Assembly (NCBI GenBank): GCA_963806495.1
Contig: CAWDYA010000002.1
Coordinates: forward strand, 429,315 to 493,314
DNA: 64,000 nt
Direction: 5' to 3'
Origin: CAWDYA01 sp963806495
Lineage (GTDB): Bacteria > Acidobacteriota > Polarisedimenticolia > JACPZX01 > DASXTC01
Below the pieces are notes generated by a model. The model made no database searches. It was not told where the DNA came from and saw nothing but the letters and a program-made list of their open reading frames with translations. The translations under genes were made by a program, and so were the position numbers. Of this stretch, positions 47,061-56,097 are shown one piece after another. Within the stretch, counting starts at the first letter, position 1. Each line of letters starts with the position of its first letter.

Positions 47061-48539
47061 TTGGGCTCGCGGGCGCTCGCTCTTCTTCTCGTCGCTGCCG
47101 GCCTCGCCGCGGCGCCCTCGACGCCGGACCTCGTAGCCGAGCGGCGGCTGGCCGGCTGGGTGAACAGGGAGAACGCGCTCGCCCTGGTGCGCGAGCTTGT
47201 CGCATACGGTCCGCGCATGGGTGGCACGCCGTCGGGTGATCGCGCTTCCTCGGCGGTTGCCGGGCACATGAAGCAGCTCGGTCTCACTGTCTCCGTCCTG
47301 GTCGACCCGCCACGGCCTGCACATGCCGAGGGTTCCTGGGAGGTGTCGCTGGACGGTCACCGGCTCTCCTCGGCGTGGCCGTACGGTTTCTCTCCGTCGT
47401 TGTCATCCGTCACCCTGCATCTCGTCGCCGACACGCTCGAGGGGCCCGAGGGGAAGTCTCCCGCGCCGGGTTCCATAGAAGGGGCTGCCGTTTTCACGAG
47501 CGACTCGCCCCAATCGGTCTACACGGACCTGGTGCGCCGGGGTGCGGTGGCCCTGCTGACCGATCACGCCACCGCCGCCGACCGTTACCGCGACGCCGCT
47601 CCAATCGCTGAACTGTCGCCCGGGGACAATCGGGCCGCCTCCATCCCGGTCTTCGGTCTGTCCTGGGAGGATGGGCGCAGGCTGCGGCAGGCTCTCGAGA
47701 GCGGCCGTCGAGTCCAGGTGCGTCTCTCGCTCGATGCGACGATCGGATCCGGCTCACCGCGTACGGTGGTAGGCACGCTGCCGGGCAGCGGGACGCGGCG
47801 CGACGAAGTCCTCATCGTCTGCGCGCACGGAGACAGCGACTCCGGTGGGCCGGGCGCGGACGACAACGCGTCGGGTGTCGCTTCACTCCTCGAAGTGGCT
47901 CGCGCCCTGCTGAGGGCGAGAGAGGTGGGACTGCTTCCGGCCGACCGCCCCGAGGTCCGTTTCGTCGTCTGGGGATCTGAGTATCATTCGTCCGAGGCAT
48001 GGGTGAAGACCCATCCCGCGGATCTGAAGCGCCTGCGGGCGGTTTTCAACTACGATCAGACGGGCACCGGGGCCGAGCGGGACGCGATTTACTTCGAGGG
48101 GAACGACATCCCCTGGAACACCCCGCTGCTGCGGCTGCTGGAGCGGGTGGGGCGGGATCACGCGGGCGAGGAGGGATTCTGGACGGCCTACACCAGCAAC
48201 CCGTCGCTGTCGGGGACCGATGCGTACGCTTTCCTCCCCGCGCGGTACCAGGGCCGTGGTCTCACACGGCTGAGGATCCCGGCGACCACCGTCTTCACCT
48301 CCGCCTGGGATCGGCCGACGATCGTTGCGCAGACTCCCGGATGGCGATCGCCCGGCTGGACGGAGACTGGCGACCTGTTCATCGATTACTCGAGGGTGTA
48401 TCACTCCTCAGGGGATCTTCCCGCGGCCACCACGGAAGCAGAGCCCTGGAATATGGAACGGTGCGCCCGCCTTGTGACGATCGCCATCTTCCGGCTGATG
48501 CGCGACGCCGCTCCGCGCGAGGGGGAGCCGGGCGGCTGA
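47061..48539 (+). CDS. M28 family metallopeptidase, exported, with PA-like insertion
   Basis: 492 residues from TTG 47061 (GAGAGGA site, seven bases after the smc stop). Signal peptide ALALLLVAAGLAAAPS. A protease-associated-like segment (GAAVFTSDSPQSVYTDLVRRG) lies between residues 130 and 220. Zinc ligands of M28 appear as VCAHGDSDSGGPGADDNASG, then WGSEYHSSEAW, FNYDQTG and YHSSGD. In the GEE motif the catalytic Glu position seems to be Ser (GSEYHSS), while the metal Glu is kept. Probably an aminopeptidase or carboxypeptidase-like enzyme; activity should be regarded as unproven. Confidence 0.8.
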   Translation: MGSRALALLLVAAGLAAAPSTPDLVAERRLAGWVNRENALALVRELVAYGPRMGGTPSGDRASSAVAGHMKQLGLTVSVLVDPPRPAHAEGSWEVSLDGHRLSSAWPYGFSPSLSSVTLHLVADTLEGPEGKSPAPGSIEGAAVFTSDSPQSVYTDLVRRGAVALLTDHATAADRYRDAAPIAELSPGDNRAASIPVFGLSWEDGRRLRQALESGRRVQVRLSLDATIGSGSPRTVVGTLPGSGTRRDEVLIVCAHGDSDSGGPGADDNASGVASLLEVARALLRAREVGLLPADRPEVRFVVWGSEYHSSEAWVKTHPADLKRLRAVFNYDQTGTGAERDAIYFEGNDIPWNTPLLRLLERVGRDHAGEEGFWTAYTSNPSLSGTDAYAFLPARYQGRGLTRLRIPATTVFTSAWDRPTIVAQTPGWRSPGWTETGDLFIDYSRVYHSSGDLPAATTEAEPWNMERCARLVTIAIFRLMRDAAPREGEPGG

Positions 48540-48561
48540 GAGGCGCTCGGCCCGCCGGTCG

Positions 48562-49404
48562 TCAGGGCCGCTGATCGAGTGACTCGATCCGGAGGATGTC
48601 GCAGGAGTATGGCGATTCCTTGTCCTCCCGTTCGCCTCCTGCACGTTTCGTCCGCACACGAAGGACCACCCGGCTTCCCGCCGCCGGAGTGACCTTCAGC
48701 GTGGCCGCCGTTTCCGCCAGGGAAATCCAGGGTCCGAGCCCGCTGCGCGCCGCGACCCCGAATTCGAGTGGATGGATACCCGCTGGAACGTCGAGCGTCA
48801 CGCTGTGCGGCAGCTCCAGCGCGTGGAACTCACGGCCGTGCCGCTTCTTCGACGGAACCGTGGCCTCGTGGAACCAGAGCAGCCGGTGCCTCGGGAACCC
48901 GGACGCAAGCGGTGTGAGGTTCTGCCACAGGTCGGGCACGTGTGTCGGGTCGACGCAGTAGACATAGAAGGCCGCTGAGGTGCTCTTGCCCGAACGGTCC
49001 TTCGCGAGCAGGACCGCGGTCCTGTCGTCGTCGCTAGCCGTTTCGGCCGGCTCGAAGATCATCTCGAGACGGCCCGTGATCCCGGATGCCGCCGGCTCAG
49101 GTGGGGCGGGTTCGTCCGGCCGGGCCTTTTTCATCGCCTCGATCACCGCCTCGGCCACTCCGGCACGCCTCAGCTCGATGACGATTTCCGGCTCGAGATC
49201 GAAGGCCACCACGCGCGCTCCCTGGATCGCCTCGATGATCGATTCGGGCGGGGTGCCCGCCGAGGTCATGCGGACGATGTCCTCGTTGGTGAGCGGCGCC
49301 GCCGGAGCCGGCGTCCCCGTCTGCGTCGCAGCCAGTGTCATCAACCCAGCGAGGATCAGCAGCGACCCGGCGGCGGGGACGCGACTCCGTCCCTCATGTC
49401 TCAT
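48562..49404 (-). CDS. Secreted protein with LTNEDIV...AGV helical module
   Basis: 280 residues with a signal peptide (AAGSLLILAGLMTLAATQTG). The first 60 mature residues hold LTNEDIVRMTSAGTPPESI, a FDLEPE segment and LRRAGVAEAVIEAM, a helical module I have seen in many Acidobacteria secreted proteins, always without assigned function. The rest is beta-rich (LWFHEATVPSKKRHGREFHA). It is the last gene of the leftward pyrF operon; its start overlaps the MBL gene by 11 bases. Confidence 0.65.
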   Translation of the reverse strand: MRHEGRSRVPAAGSLLILAGLMTLAATQTGTPAPAAPLTNEDIVRMTSAGTPPESIIEAIQGARVVAFDLEPEIVIELRRAGVAEAVIEAMKKARPDEPAPPEPAASGITGRLEMIFEPAETASDDDRTAVLLAKDRSGKSTSAAFYVYCVDPTHVPDLWQNLTPLASGFPRHRLLWFHEATVPSKKRHGREFHALELPHSVTLDVPAGIHPLEFGVAARSGLGPWISLAETAATLKVTPAAGSRVVLRVRTKRAGGEREDKESPYSCDILRIESLDQRP

Positions 49405-50164
49405 GTGAGACCTCGATCGACAGGCCGTCGTACGCCGGCTGCACGCTGTGCGGCAGCTCGCGCGCGAGTGTGTCGTGGTCGAGCTCGTGGCTGATGTGGG
49501 TGAGATACGCGCGCCGGGGGGCGATTCGCTCGATGGCCGCGAGCGCCCCCTCGAGATTGAAATGGGTCGGGTGCGGCTTGTGCCGCAGGGCGTTGATCAC
49601 CAGGACGTCGAGGTTCGTCAGGACGCTCAGGCTGTGATCGGGGATGCCGCTGCCATCGGTGATGTAGGCGAATCCACCGACACGGTATCCGAGAATCCTC
49701 TCGGTACCGTGAAGGACGTCGAATGGCACGACGTGCATGCCGCCAGCCAGGAACGGTCCGGAGACAGGAGTGAGCGTGAGCTGGGGGCGGCTGCTCGCGG
49801 TGGGGGGCGAGCCGAAGACGTACCAGAACGTCCGGGAAACGTTCTCAAGGGTGGCGGCGGCTCCGTAGACCGGCATCGCACGCTGCTGGCGGAAGTTGAA
49901 TATCCGCACATCGTCGAGCCCGAAGACATGATCCGCATGGCCGTGGGTGAGCAGAACCGCCTCGAGCGAGGCCACCTTCTCACGAAGAGCCTGCTGCCGG
50001 AGGTCGATCGACGCATCGATCAGGACGTTGCGGTCGTCGAGCGACAGCAGCGCCGAGGTCCGGGTTCTCCTGTTGCACGGGTCGGACGAGGTGCAGACGC
50101 CGCACCGGCAACCGATCGCCGGGACGCCCACCGAGGTTCCCGTTCCCATGAAGGTGACCTTCAT
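49394..50164 (-). CDS. MBL-fold metallohydrolase, PhnP-like
   Basis: 256 residues. The N-terminus KVTFMGTGTSVGVPAIGC with CRCGVC and the metal motif LLTHGHADHVFGLDD are typical of PhnP-type phosphodiesterases, which open cyclic ribose phosphates. Later ligands: TDGSGIPD, LTHISHELDH. The Cys-rich CRCGVCTSSDPCNRR segment may hold a structural zinc. Overlaps the upstream gene by four bases (ATGA). Alternative: general MBL hydrolase without phosphonate role, since no phn genes are present. Confidence 0.8.
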   Translation of the reverse strand: MKVTFMGTGTSVGVPAIGCRCGVCTSSDPCNRRTRTSALLSLDDRNVLIDASIDLRQQALREKVASLEAVLLTHGHADHVFGLDDVRIFNFRQQRAMPVYGAAATLENVSRTFWYVFGSPPTASSRPQLTLTPVSGPFLAGGMHVVPFDVLHGTERILGYRVGGFAYITDGSGIPDHSLSVLTNLDVLVINALRHKPHPTHFNLEGALAAIERIAPRRAYLTHISHELDHDTLARELPHSVQPAYDGLSIEVSHET

Positions 50165-51234
50165 CGCGTCACCTTGAGGCCCGATCCGGTGAGGGCGACG
50201 AGCGGTGCCTGCGTCCCGGGGAAGCGGCGGCTCCAGGCAAGCGCGCCGGCGAATGCCGCGGCCGAGGTCGGCTCGACGTCGAGACCTGCAGCTCCGAGCG
50301 CCGTCCAGGCGCGCTCGATGGCCGGTTCGTCGACCCCGAGAAAGCACCCGCCCGAGCTTTCGACGGCGGCGCGGGCGCGCGCGGCACGCGCGGGTGCCGC
50401 GACGCGGATGCCGTCCGCTCGGGTGAGCCGACCCGGGGGGGCGGCGCCGGGCACGAGCGGCGCGCAGGCATCCGCCTGCACGCCCATCAGCCGGGGAATC
50501 GTCTCCATCAGGCCACCTGCCTGTAGCATCCGGAACCCCTCGTACGCTCCGATCAGGAGGGAGGCGTTGCCTACGGGAAGGAAGACCCGGCGGGCGACCT
50601 GCGGCCTCTGCTGCTCCCAGACCTCGAAGGCGAAAGAGCGCGTGCCGCAGACGAACCAGGGGTTCCAGACATGGCTCGCGAAGGGGGTCCCGCCCCCGGC
50701 GATCTCGAGCGCCCGGGCCGACACCGCCGCGCGATCACCCTCGACCCTGGTCAGTGCGGCGCCACACGCCTCGATGGCGGCGCGCTTGGCCCGCGGCGCG
50801 CCGCCGGGCGTCAGAATCTCCATACGGATGCCAGCGCGCGCACCGTAGGCCGCCATCGCATGACCGGCGTTGCCGGATGAGTCTTCGATCGCATGCGTGA
50901 CACCCCGGGCCGCCATCTGGCTGATCACCACCGCCGCTCCTCGATCCTTGAACGACCCGGTCGGGGACAGGAACTCGAGCTTGAAGCTACAGCACAGGCC
51001 GTCGACCTGCCTCTCGACGATCGGCGTGCACCCCTCACCGAGCGAGACCGGAGCAAGACCTTCCGGCACGCCGAGCGCCGAGCGGTAGCGCCAAATCCCG
51101 CTCGCCCCCGGGTCGATACAGGCCGGATCGAATGCCTCGGGACCCGCGATCGAGAGGGGCCCGCCGCATCCACAGCGCCAGGCGGCCGGGTCCATGGCCG
51201 CCTGCCCGCACTCGTCGCATACACAGCGGATCAT
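50161..51234 (-). CDS. Threonine-synthase-like PLP enzyme
   Basis: 357 residues from ATG 51234, overlapping the pyrF stop. N-terminal zinc-ribbon-like cysteines (CVCDECG...CGCGG), then the PLP lysine motif SPTGSFKDRGAAVVI and SSGNAGHAMAAYGARAG, the phosphate-cradling part GNASLLIG and a C-terminal LVALTGSGLKVT. It fits fold-type II threonine synthase, which makes threonine from O-phosphohomoserine. No other threonine genes are near; related members act on other substrates. Sits in the middle of a tight leftward operon. Confidence 0.8.
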   Translation of the reverse strand: MIRCVCDECGQAAMDPAAWRCGCGGPLSIAGPEAFDPACIDPGASGIWRYRSALGVPEGLAPVSLGEGCTPIVERQVDGLCCSFKLEFLSPTGSFKDRGAAVVISQMAARGVTHAIEDSSGNAGHAMAAYGARAGIRMEILTPGGAPRAKRAAIEACGAALTRVEGDRAAVSARALEIAGGGTPFASHVWNPWFVCGTRSFAFEVWEQQRPQVARRVFLPVGNASLLIGAYEGFRMLQAGGLMETIPRLMGVQADACAPLVPGAAPPGRLTRADGIRVAAPARAARARAAVESSGGCFLGVDEPAIERAWTALGAAGLDVEPTSAAAFAGALAWSRRFPGTQAPLVALTGSGLKVTR

Positions 51235-51941
51235 TCGCCGATCTCGCGCGCGATCTCCTCGACGACCCGCAACGGGTCGGGCGCCTGCGTGATCGGCCGG
51301 CCTATCACCAGATAGTCGGCCCCGGCCTCCACGGCTTCGCGGGGTGTCATCACGCGTTTCTGGTCGCCCGTCGTCGAGCCGGCGGGGCGGACTCCCGGCG
51401 TCACGACGACGAAGTCTCCTCCGCATGCCGCCTTGACCGCCGCCGTCTCCCTGGCCGACGCCACGACACCGCCGACCCCCGCCTCCTTGCCGAGCCCGGC
51501 GAGCGCGAGGACCTGCTCATCGGGCGAAGCCGGCACGCCGGTGGCCCGGAGGGCGTCCGCATCGAGGCTGGTGAGGACGGTGATCCCGAGCAGCAGGGGA
51601 GGCTCCACGCCGCGCGGAACCGACGCGGCCAGAGCATCGGCGGCCGCACGCACCATCTCGCGGCCCCCGGCGAGGTGCACGTCAATCAGGCTCGCCCCCA
51701 GACCCGCTACTGCGGAAACAGCGCGAGCCACCGTGTTCGGGATGTCATGGAACTTGAGGTCGAGGAAGACCCGAGCCCCGGAGTCGACGATCCGGGTGAC
51801 GATGCCGGGTCCGGCGGAGCAGAACAGCTCCAGCCCGACCTTGAACATCCCGACACGGCCCGCGAGCCGGCGGACGAGGTCCATCGCGTCGTCGGTTCCG
51901 CTCACGTCGAGCGGGATGATGAGTCTTCGGAGAGGATCCAT
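51231..51941 (-). CDS. pyrF: Orotidine 5'-phosphate decarboxylase
   Basis: 236 residues. Last step of UMP synthesis: OMP to UMP plus CO2. The catalytic Lys-Asp motif is LDLKFHDIPNTV; PLDVSGTDDAMDL at the N-terminus and TPGVRPAGS, VIGRPITQAPDP near the C-terminus bind the phosphate. First gene of the leftward operon pyrF, threonine-synthase-like, MBL, secreted protein, all overlapping. Other pyr genes are 4-10 kb to the right. Confidence 0.93.
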   Translation of the reverse strand: MDPLRRLIIPLDVSGTDDAMDLVRRLAGRVGMFKVGLELFCSAGPGIVTRIVDSGARVFLDLKFHDIPNTVARAVSAVAGLGASLIDVHLAGGREMVRAAADALAASVPRGVEPPLLLGITVLTSLDADALRATGVPASPDEQVLALAGLGKEAGVGGVVASARETAAVKAACGGDFVVVTPGVRPAGSTTGDQKRVMTPREAVEAGADYLVIGRPITQAPDPLRVVEEIAREIGE

Positions 51942-51997
51942 CGATGCCGGATTCTCTCAGATGGGGTGGCCGTTTGCAACACGCCGGATGGCGGGGA

Positions 51998-52026
51998 TTG
52001 AAGGGCCGAAATATTTGCCATAACCT
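51998..52026 (+). promoter_or_regulatory. Sigma-70-type promoter for the thioredoxin gene
   Basis: TTGAAG (51998-52003), 17 bases, TAACCT (52021-52026) in the divergent gap after pyrF. Confidence 0.5.
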
Positions 52027-52079
52027 ATGTGTTGAGATCCAGGAGGACGCCGGGGCGCTATCCCCCAGGAGCAACAGGG

Positions 52080-52541
52080 ATGACGGACAACGTGACGGGA
52101 CGCAGGGGCAGGGAAAGGTACTTCATCCTCGCGGTGCTGGTGGTTTCAGCCGGCGCGCTGGGCTACGCGGCCTTCCGCACTATGGCGGCCTCGCCGGAGC
52201 CCGAGGTCCCGCCCGGCGATGTCGCCGTGCTCTCCAAGGGCGACCCGGTCGATCTGTCGGCGCATCTGGTCCCCGGCAAGTACACGATCTACGATTTCTA
52301 CGCGGACTGGTGTCCGCCGTGCCGCTCCCTGGACGGCTCGCTCCGTGCGCTGGCCGCCAACCATCGCAACGTCGCGATCCGCAAAATAGACATCGTGGAC
52401 TGGACGTCACCGGTGGTGCAGCAGCACGACATCCGCGACCTGCCCCACATGGTGCTGTACGGACCGGACGGCACGCGGCTGGCCGAGGGGGATGACGTCT
52501 ACCCGATGGTGTCCGAGCTGTTCAGGACCCGACTCTTCTGA
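52080..52541 (+). CDS. Membrane-anchored thioredoxin-like protein
   Basis: 153 residues from ATG 52080 (AGGAG site). One N-terminal span (YFILAVLVVSAGALGYAAF), then a periplasmic thioredoxin domain with DFYADWCPPCRSLDG and a cis-proline-like RDLPHMVLYG. The WCPPC site and single anchor suggest a thiol-disulfide reductase of the inner membrane outer face. Followed by a membrane protein gene 61 bases later. Confidence 0.85.
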   Translation: MTDNVTGRRGRERYFILAVLVVSAGALGYAAFRTMAASPEPEVPPGDVAVLSKGDPVDLSAHLVPGKYTIYDFYADWCPPCRSLDGSLRALAANHRNVAIRKIDIVDWTSPVVQQHDIRDLPHMVLYGPDGTRLAEGDDVYPMVSELFRTRLF

Positions 52542-52602
52542 GCACGGCGGCAATCCTCCCATACGGCCCACCCATCGGCCCGACAGCCGCCGAGGGTACC
52601 CG

Positions 52603-53513
52603 ATGACCGATGTGCCTTCGGGGGGCTCGAGTTCGGCGCGATCCTCGAGGGCGCGCTGTCCGAACACCGTCGCCGGTTCCTTCTGTGGGCACGGATCCTC
52701 CTGCTGCCCGCCGCAGTCACGCTCGCCGGCGCCCTGCTCTCCGGCGCGATCGTCCCGCTCGAGGTGGATCCGGGGTGGCTGCGCGCCGACCCGGCAGTGC
52801 TGCTTGCGCGGCTGCCGGCGTTCGCCCTCGCAGCTCTCGCCCTGACGTTCGTCTCGTGGCTGGCGCAGATCGGCGCGCTGGGCGCGGTCTCTCTTGCGCT
52901 GGGAGCGGACTCGAGCGAGCCGAGGGGGACAAACGCTCTGCGTGTCTGGACGAGCCTCGGGCCCTGTGCGACGCGACTCCTCGCGCTCGCGTGCGCGTTG
53001 TTCGCCATGCTCTGCGTGCTGCCGCTGCTCGTGGCCAGTCTCGGGCTCGGGCTGGGAGCCCTCGCCGGCGCCGTGGCGTCGCTCGTCCACCCTCTCCTCG
53101 GGATCCTGGTGATGGCGTGCGCGGGTCTGCTGGGTCTCGGAGCGGCCGCCGCATGCGCGGCATATCTCGGCGCGCGGTACGCGGTGTCTGTTCCGGAGCT
53201 GGTTCGCGGTGACCGCGGGGTGCGCGAGGCGCTTGCGGAGAGCGCCGCGCTGACTTCGGGCCGGCGACTGCACGTGATCCTGATCTGTTTTCTGGCGTTG
53301 CTGGCGACATCGATCGCGACCTTCCTCATCCAGGCACCCGTCGCGGCGGCGAGGATGCTCCTGGGGGGCACCTCGCCGGCGCTCGCAGCGCTCGGAGCCG
53401 CGGCGGCCGGTCTGGCTGTCCTGCTGGCCGGACCGTTTCCCCTGATCGCCATCGTGCTGCTCCACACAGACCTGCTTTCCGTGCGGCGGGATGCCGCGGT
53501 CGGGCGTGTATAA
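52603..53513 (+). CDS. Multi-spanning membrane protein (one frameshift near the start)
   Basis: Function not recognised. ATG 52603 follows GAGGGT and gives MTDVPSGG; after the G6 run at 52620-52625 another frame continues LEFGAILEGALSEHRRRFLL to the stop at 53513. Adding one G to the run joins them into about 303 residues with six to seven hydrophobic segments, rich in Ala and Leu, and a conserved-looking ALAESAALTSGRRLHVI between them. It resembles the general DUF-type glycerophosphoryl or membrane-bound regulators only in shape. Precedes the radical SAM gene by nine bases. Confidence 0.6.
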
Positions 53514-53522
53514 TCCGTGCCG

Positions 53523-54595
53523 ATGAAGGGGCGGCGGACAGGGAAGCGACGCGGCGCGTTGAGCAATCCGGAGGGGCGGTTCGAACCGTACCGTCTCGAT
53601 GCATCCGATGCCGAGCCGGATCCGGAGGGAGTGGCGCCTTATCGCCCGGCCACCACCATCATCCCCGAGATCACCCGCACGATCATCACCCGGAATGACT
53701 CGCCGGACATCCCGTTCGATCGCTCGATCAATCCGTACAAGGGATGCGAGCACGGCTGCATCTATTGCTTCGCGCGTCCCACGCACTCGTATCTCGGGCT
53801 GTCACCGGGTCTCGACTTCGAGACGAAGATCGTCACCAAGCCGGACGCGGCCCGGCTGTTGCAGGGCGAACTGGCGCGGCCGGCATACCGCTGCGAGGTG
53901 ATGGCGCTGGGATCGAACACGGACCCCTACCAGCCGGTCGAGAGACGGTTGCGCATCACGAGGGCGGTGCTCGAGGTACTTTCGAACCACCAGCATCCGG
54001 TTTCCATCGTGACCAAGTCGACGCTCGTGCAGCGCGATCTGGATCTGCTCGTCCCGATGGCCCGGAGGATCTGGCCTCCGTGATGATCTCCATCACCACG
54101 CTCGATCCGGATCTGGCGTCGCGGATGGAGCCGAGGGCGGCCTCGCCCGCAAGCCGCCTCGCCACCGTCCGTGCCCTGTCGGAGGCGGGGGTTCCCGCCG
54201 GCGTGCTGGTCTCTCCGGTCATCCCGGGGCTCACGGACGAAGGGATCGACAGGATCCTGGAGGCGTGCGCCGGGGCGGGCGCCACGGCAGCGGGCTATCT
54301 CTTCATCAGGCTGCCGGCGGAGACGGGCGATCTGTTCATCGAGTGGCTGCGGGAGCATTACCCGCTCAGGGCCGACCGGGTGATCGGTCTGGTGAGGCGC
54401 AGCCGTGGCGGGCGTCTCAACGACCCCATGTTCGGGCAGCGGATGCGCGGCCGGGGGGCCTACGCCGACATGATCCGGACCCGCTTCGTTGCGGCCCGGC
54501 GACGCAACGGCCTGCAGGCCCGGATGCCGCCTCTCGACACCGGGCGGTTCCGCCGGCCGGAATGTCCGGGAACTCAGCGGCGACTCTTCGACTGA
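53523..54595 (+). CDS. PA0069-family radical SAM protein (one frameshift)
   Basis: The iron-sulfur cluster motif is GCEHGCIYCFAR (CxxxCxxC), preceded by INPYKGCEHG as in the PA0069/Rv2578c family. The first frame ends after LVPMARRIWPP; a missing G in the GG at 54064-54065 restores MAREDLASVMISITTLDPD, and the second frame runs on to FRRPECPGTQRRLFD. Corrected length about 357 residues. The family resembles spore photoproduct lyases in its core, but its reaction is not known. Confidence 0.85.
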
Positions 54596-54604
54596 CCGGC
54601 CGCG

Positions 54605-55135
54605 TCAGCCGCCGCCGAGCGCCCTTTCGAGGCGCGTGAAGTCGTCGTCGCTCCAGGAGGCAACACCCTTGCGCTTTACGATCTCCCGCTGCAGGCGATG
54701 GATGCGTTCTCCTTCTGCGGGATCGAGAACGCGCAGCCGCACCTTCCCCACGCCGCTCGTCGTCAGGTCGAGGATCTTGGCGGCGGTGTAGGACAGGTCG
54801 ATGATCCTCCCCCTGACGAACGGGCCGCGGTCGTTGATCCGTACCACGAGGCTCCGCTCGTTGGCGAGATTGGTGACACGGACGAACGTACCGAACGGCA
54901 GCGTCCTGTGCGCGGCGGTCAGTCCGAGCATGTTGTACGGCTCGCCGCTCGAGGTGGTCCTGCCGTGGAAGGTCGGTCCGTACCATGATGCGATGCCGGT
55001 CTGGGTTCGGCCCGCCGCCGGTGGCTGTGGGGATGTGGACGGAGGCACGTGCGGCCCGCAGGACATCGCGAGACCGGCCAGCGCCAGCGCGGCGACCGCG
55101 CTCGCCGCGCGGCGCGGCGCGCGGGCCCGCCTCAT
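54605..55135 (-). CDS. rlpA: RlpA-like septal lytic transglycosylase lipoprotein
   Basis: 176 residues. Lipobox LAMSC near residue 25. The double-psi beta-barrel motifs are clear: GIASWYGPTFHGRTTSSGE, HRTLPFGTFVRVTN and VRINDRGPFVRGRIIDLS, with the catalytic Asp of RINDRGPF. It lacks the C-terminal SPOR domain of E. coli RlpA, as in many short members. Acts on denuded peptidoglycan at the septum. Its ATG overlaps the pyrD stop by four bases, so it is in the pyrKD transcript. Confidence 0.9.
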   Translation of the reverse strand: MRRARAPRRAASAVAALALAGLAMSCGPHVPPSTSPQPPAAGRTQTGIASWYGPTFHGRTTSSGEPYNMLGLTAAHRTLPFGTFVRVTNLANERSLVVRINDRGPFVRGRIIDLSYTAAKILDLTTSGVGKVRLRVLDPAEGERIHRLQREIVKRKGVASWSDDDFTRLERALGGG

Positions 55136-56097
55136 GCCCCGGGTGTTCCCGGGGGAGAGGCCGCGCGCCCCCGGTGGACGGCGCCGATCAGGCTCGCCAG
55201 ACTCTCCACCTCGTGCCTCACGCAGTATTGCTCGATCTCGCGGGCTATCCGCAGCGGGGCGGAGGGCTCCGTGAACGTCGCGGTGCCGACCTCCACGGCC
55301 GACGCGCCGGCGAGGATGAACTCGAGAGCGTCCCGACCCGTCCGGATCCCGCCGATCCCGATGATCGGCAGCCGGACCGCACGTGCGACACGGTGCACGA
55401 GGAAGACGGCCATCGGCCGGATGGCCGGCCCGGACAGACCGCCGGCGCCCGAATTCAAAACGGGAACGCGGCGCTCGACGTCGATGGACATCCCCATGAA
55501 GGTATTCACGAGCGACAGCATGTCGGCACCGGCGTCGGCCGCGGCCCGCGCGAGGACGGTGATGTCGGTGACGTTGGGGGAGAGCTTGACGATCACGGGA
55601 AGGCGGGTCGCCGCCTTGACCGCCGCCGTGACCCGGGAGGTCGCCTCGGGATCGACGCCGAACTCGATGCCCCCCTTGTCGGTGTTGGGGCAGGAGATGT
55701 TCAACTCGACGGCGGCGATTCCCTCGGCTCCGTCGAGGCGGTGCGCCAGAGCCGCGAACTCCTCAATCGACTCGCCGAAGACGTTGGCGATCACGGTAGC
55801 GCCCTGCCTCCGCAGTTCCGGCAGCTTGTCGACAAGGAAGGACTCGATGCCGATGTTCTGGAGTCCGATCGAGTTGAGCATCCCGGCGGGGGTTTCTGCG
55901 AGGCGGACCGGCGGATTCCCCCGTCGCGGCTTCAGGGAGAGGCTCTTGCAGACGATACCTCCCAGCGACGCGATGTCGAAATGTGGCAGGAGATCGAGAC
56001 CGTAGCCGGATGTTCCGCTCGCGGTGAGAACCGGGTTCTTCAGACGCAACGGCCCGAGCGCCACGGGCACGGACGGAGCGCCGGCCCGGGCGCTCAA
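55132..56097 (-). CDS. pyrD: Dihydroorotate dehydrogenase, class 1B catalytic subunit
   Basis: 321 residues from TTG 56097, which overlaps the pyrK stop (TTGA) behind an AAGGTGAT site; a downstream GTG is possible. FMN-binding TIM barrel: LTASGTSGYG, IVCKSLSLKPR, LNSIGLQNIG, catalytic Cys in NISCPN, IGIGGIRTG. NAD-dependent 1B enzymes work with PyrK, encoded just upstream, and make orotate from dihydroorotate. Confidence 0.92.
   Translation of the reverse strand: MSARAGAPSVPVALGPLRLKNPVLTASGTSGYGLDLLPHFDIASLGGIVCKSLSLKPRRGNPPVRLAETPAGMLNSIGLQNIGIESFLVDKLPELRRQGATVIANVFGESIEEFAALAHRLDGAEGIAAVELNISCPNTDKGGIEFGVDPEATSRVTAAVKAATRLPVIVKLSPNVTDITVLARAAADAGADMLSLVNTFMGMSIDVERRVPVLNSGAGGLSGPAIRPMAVFLVHRVARAVRLPIIGIGGIRTGRDALEFILAGASAVEVGTATFTEPSAPLRIAREIEQYCVRHEVESLASLIGAVHRGRAASPPGTPGA

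Noticed and set aside
50161..51234. Reading the PLP enzyme as part of a threonine operon
   Set aside because: No homoserine kinase or dehydrogenase genes are near; the operon is headed by pyrF, so the context does not support the pathway.
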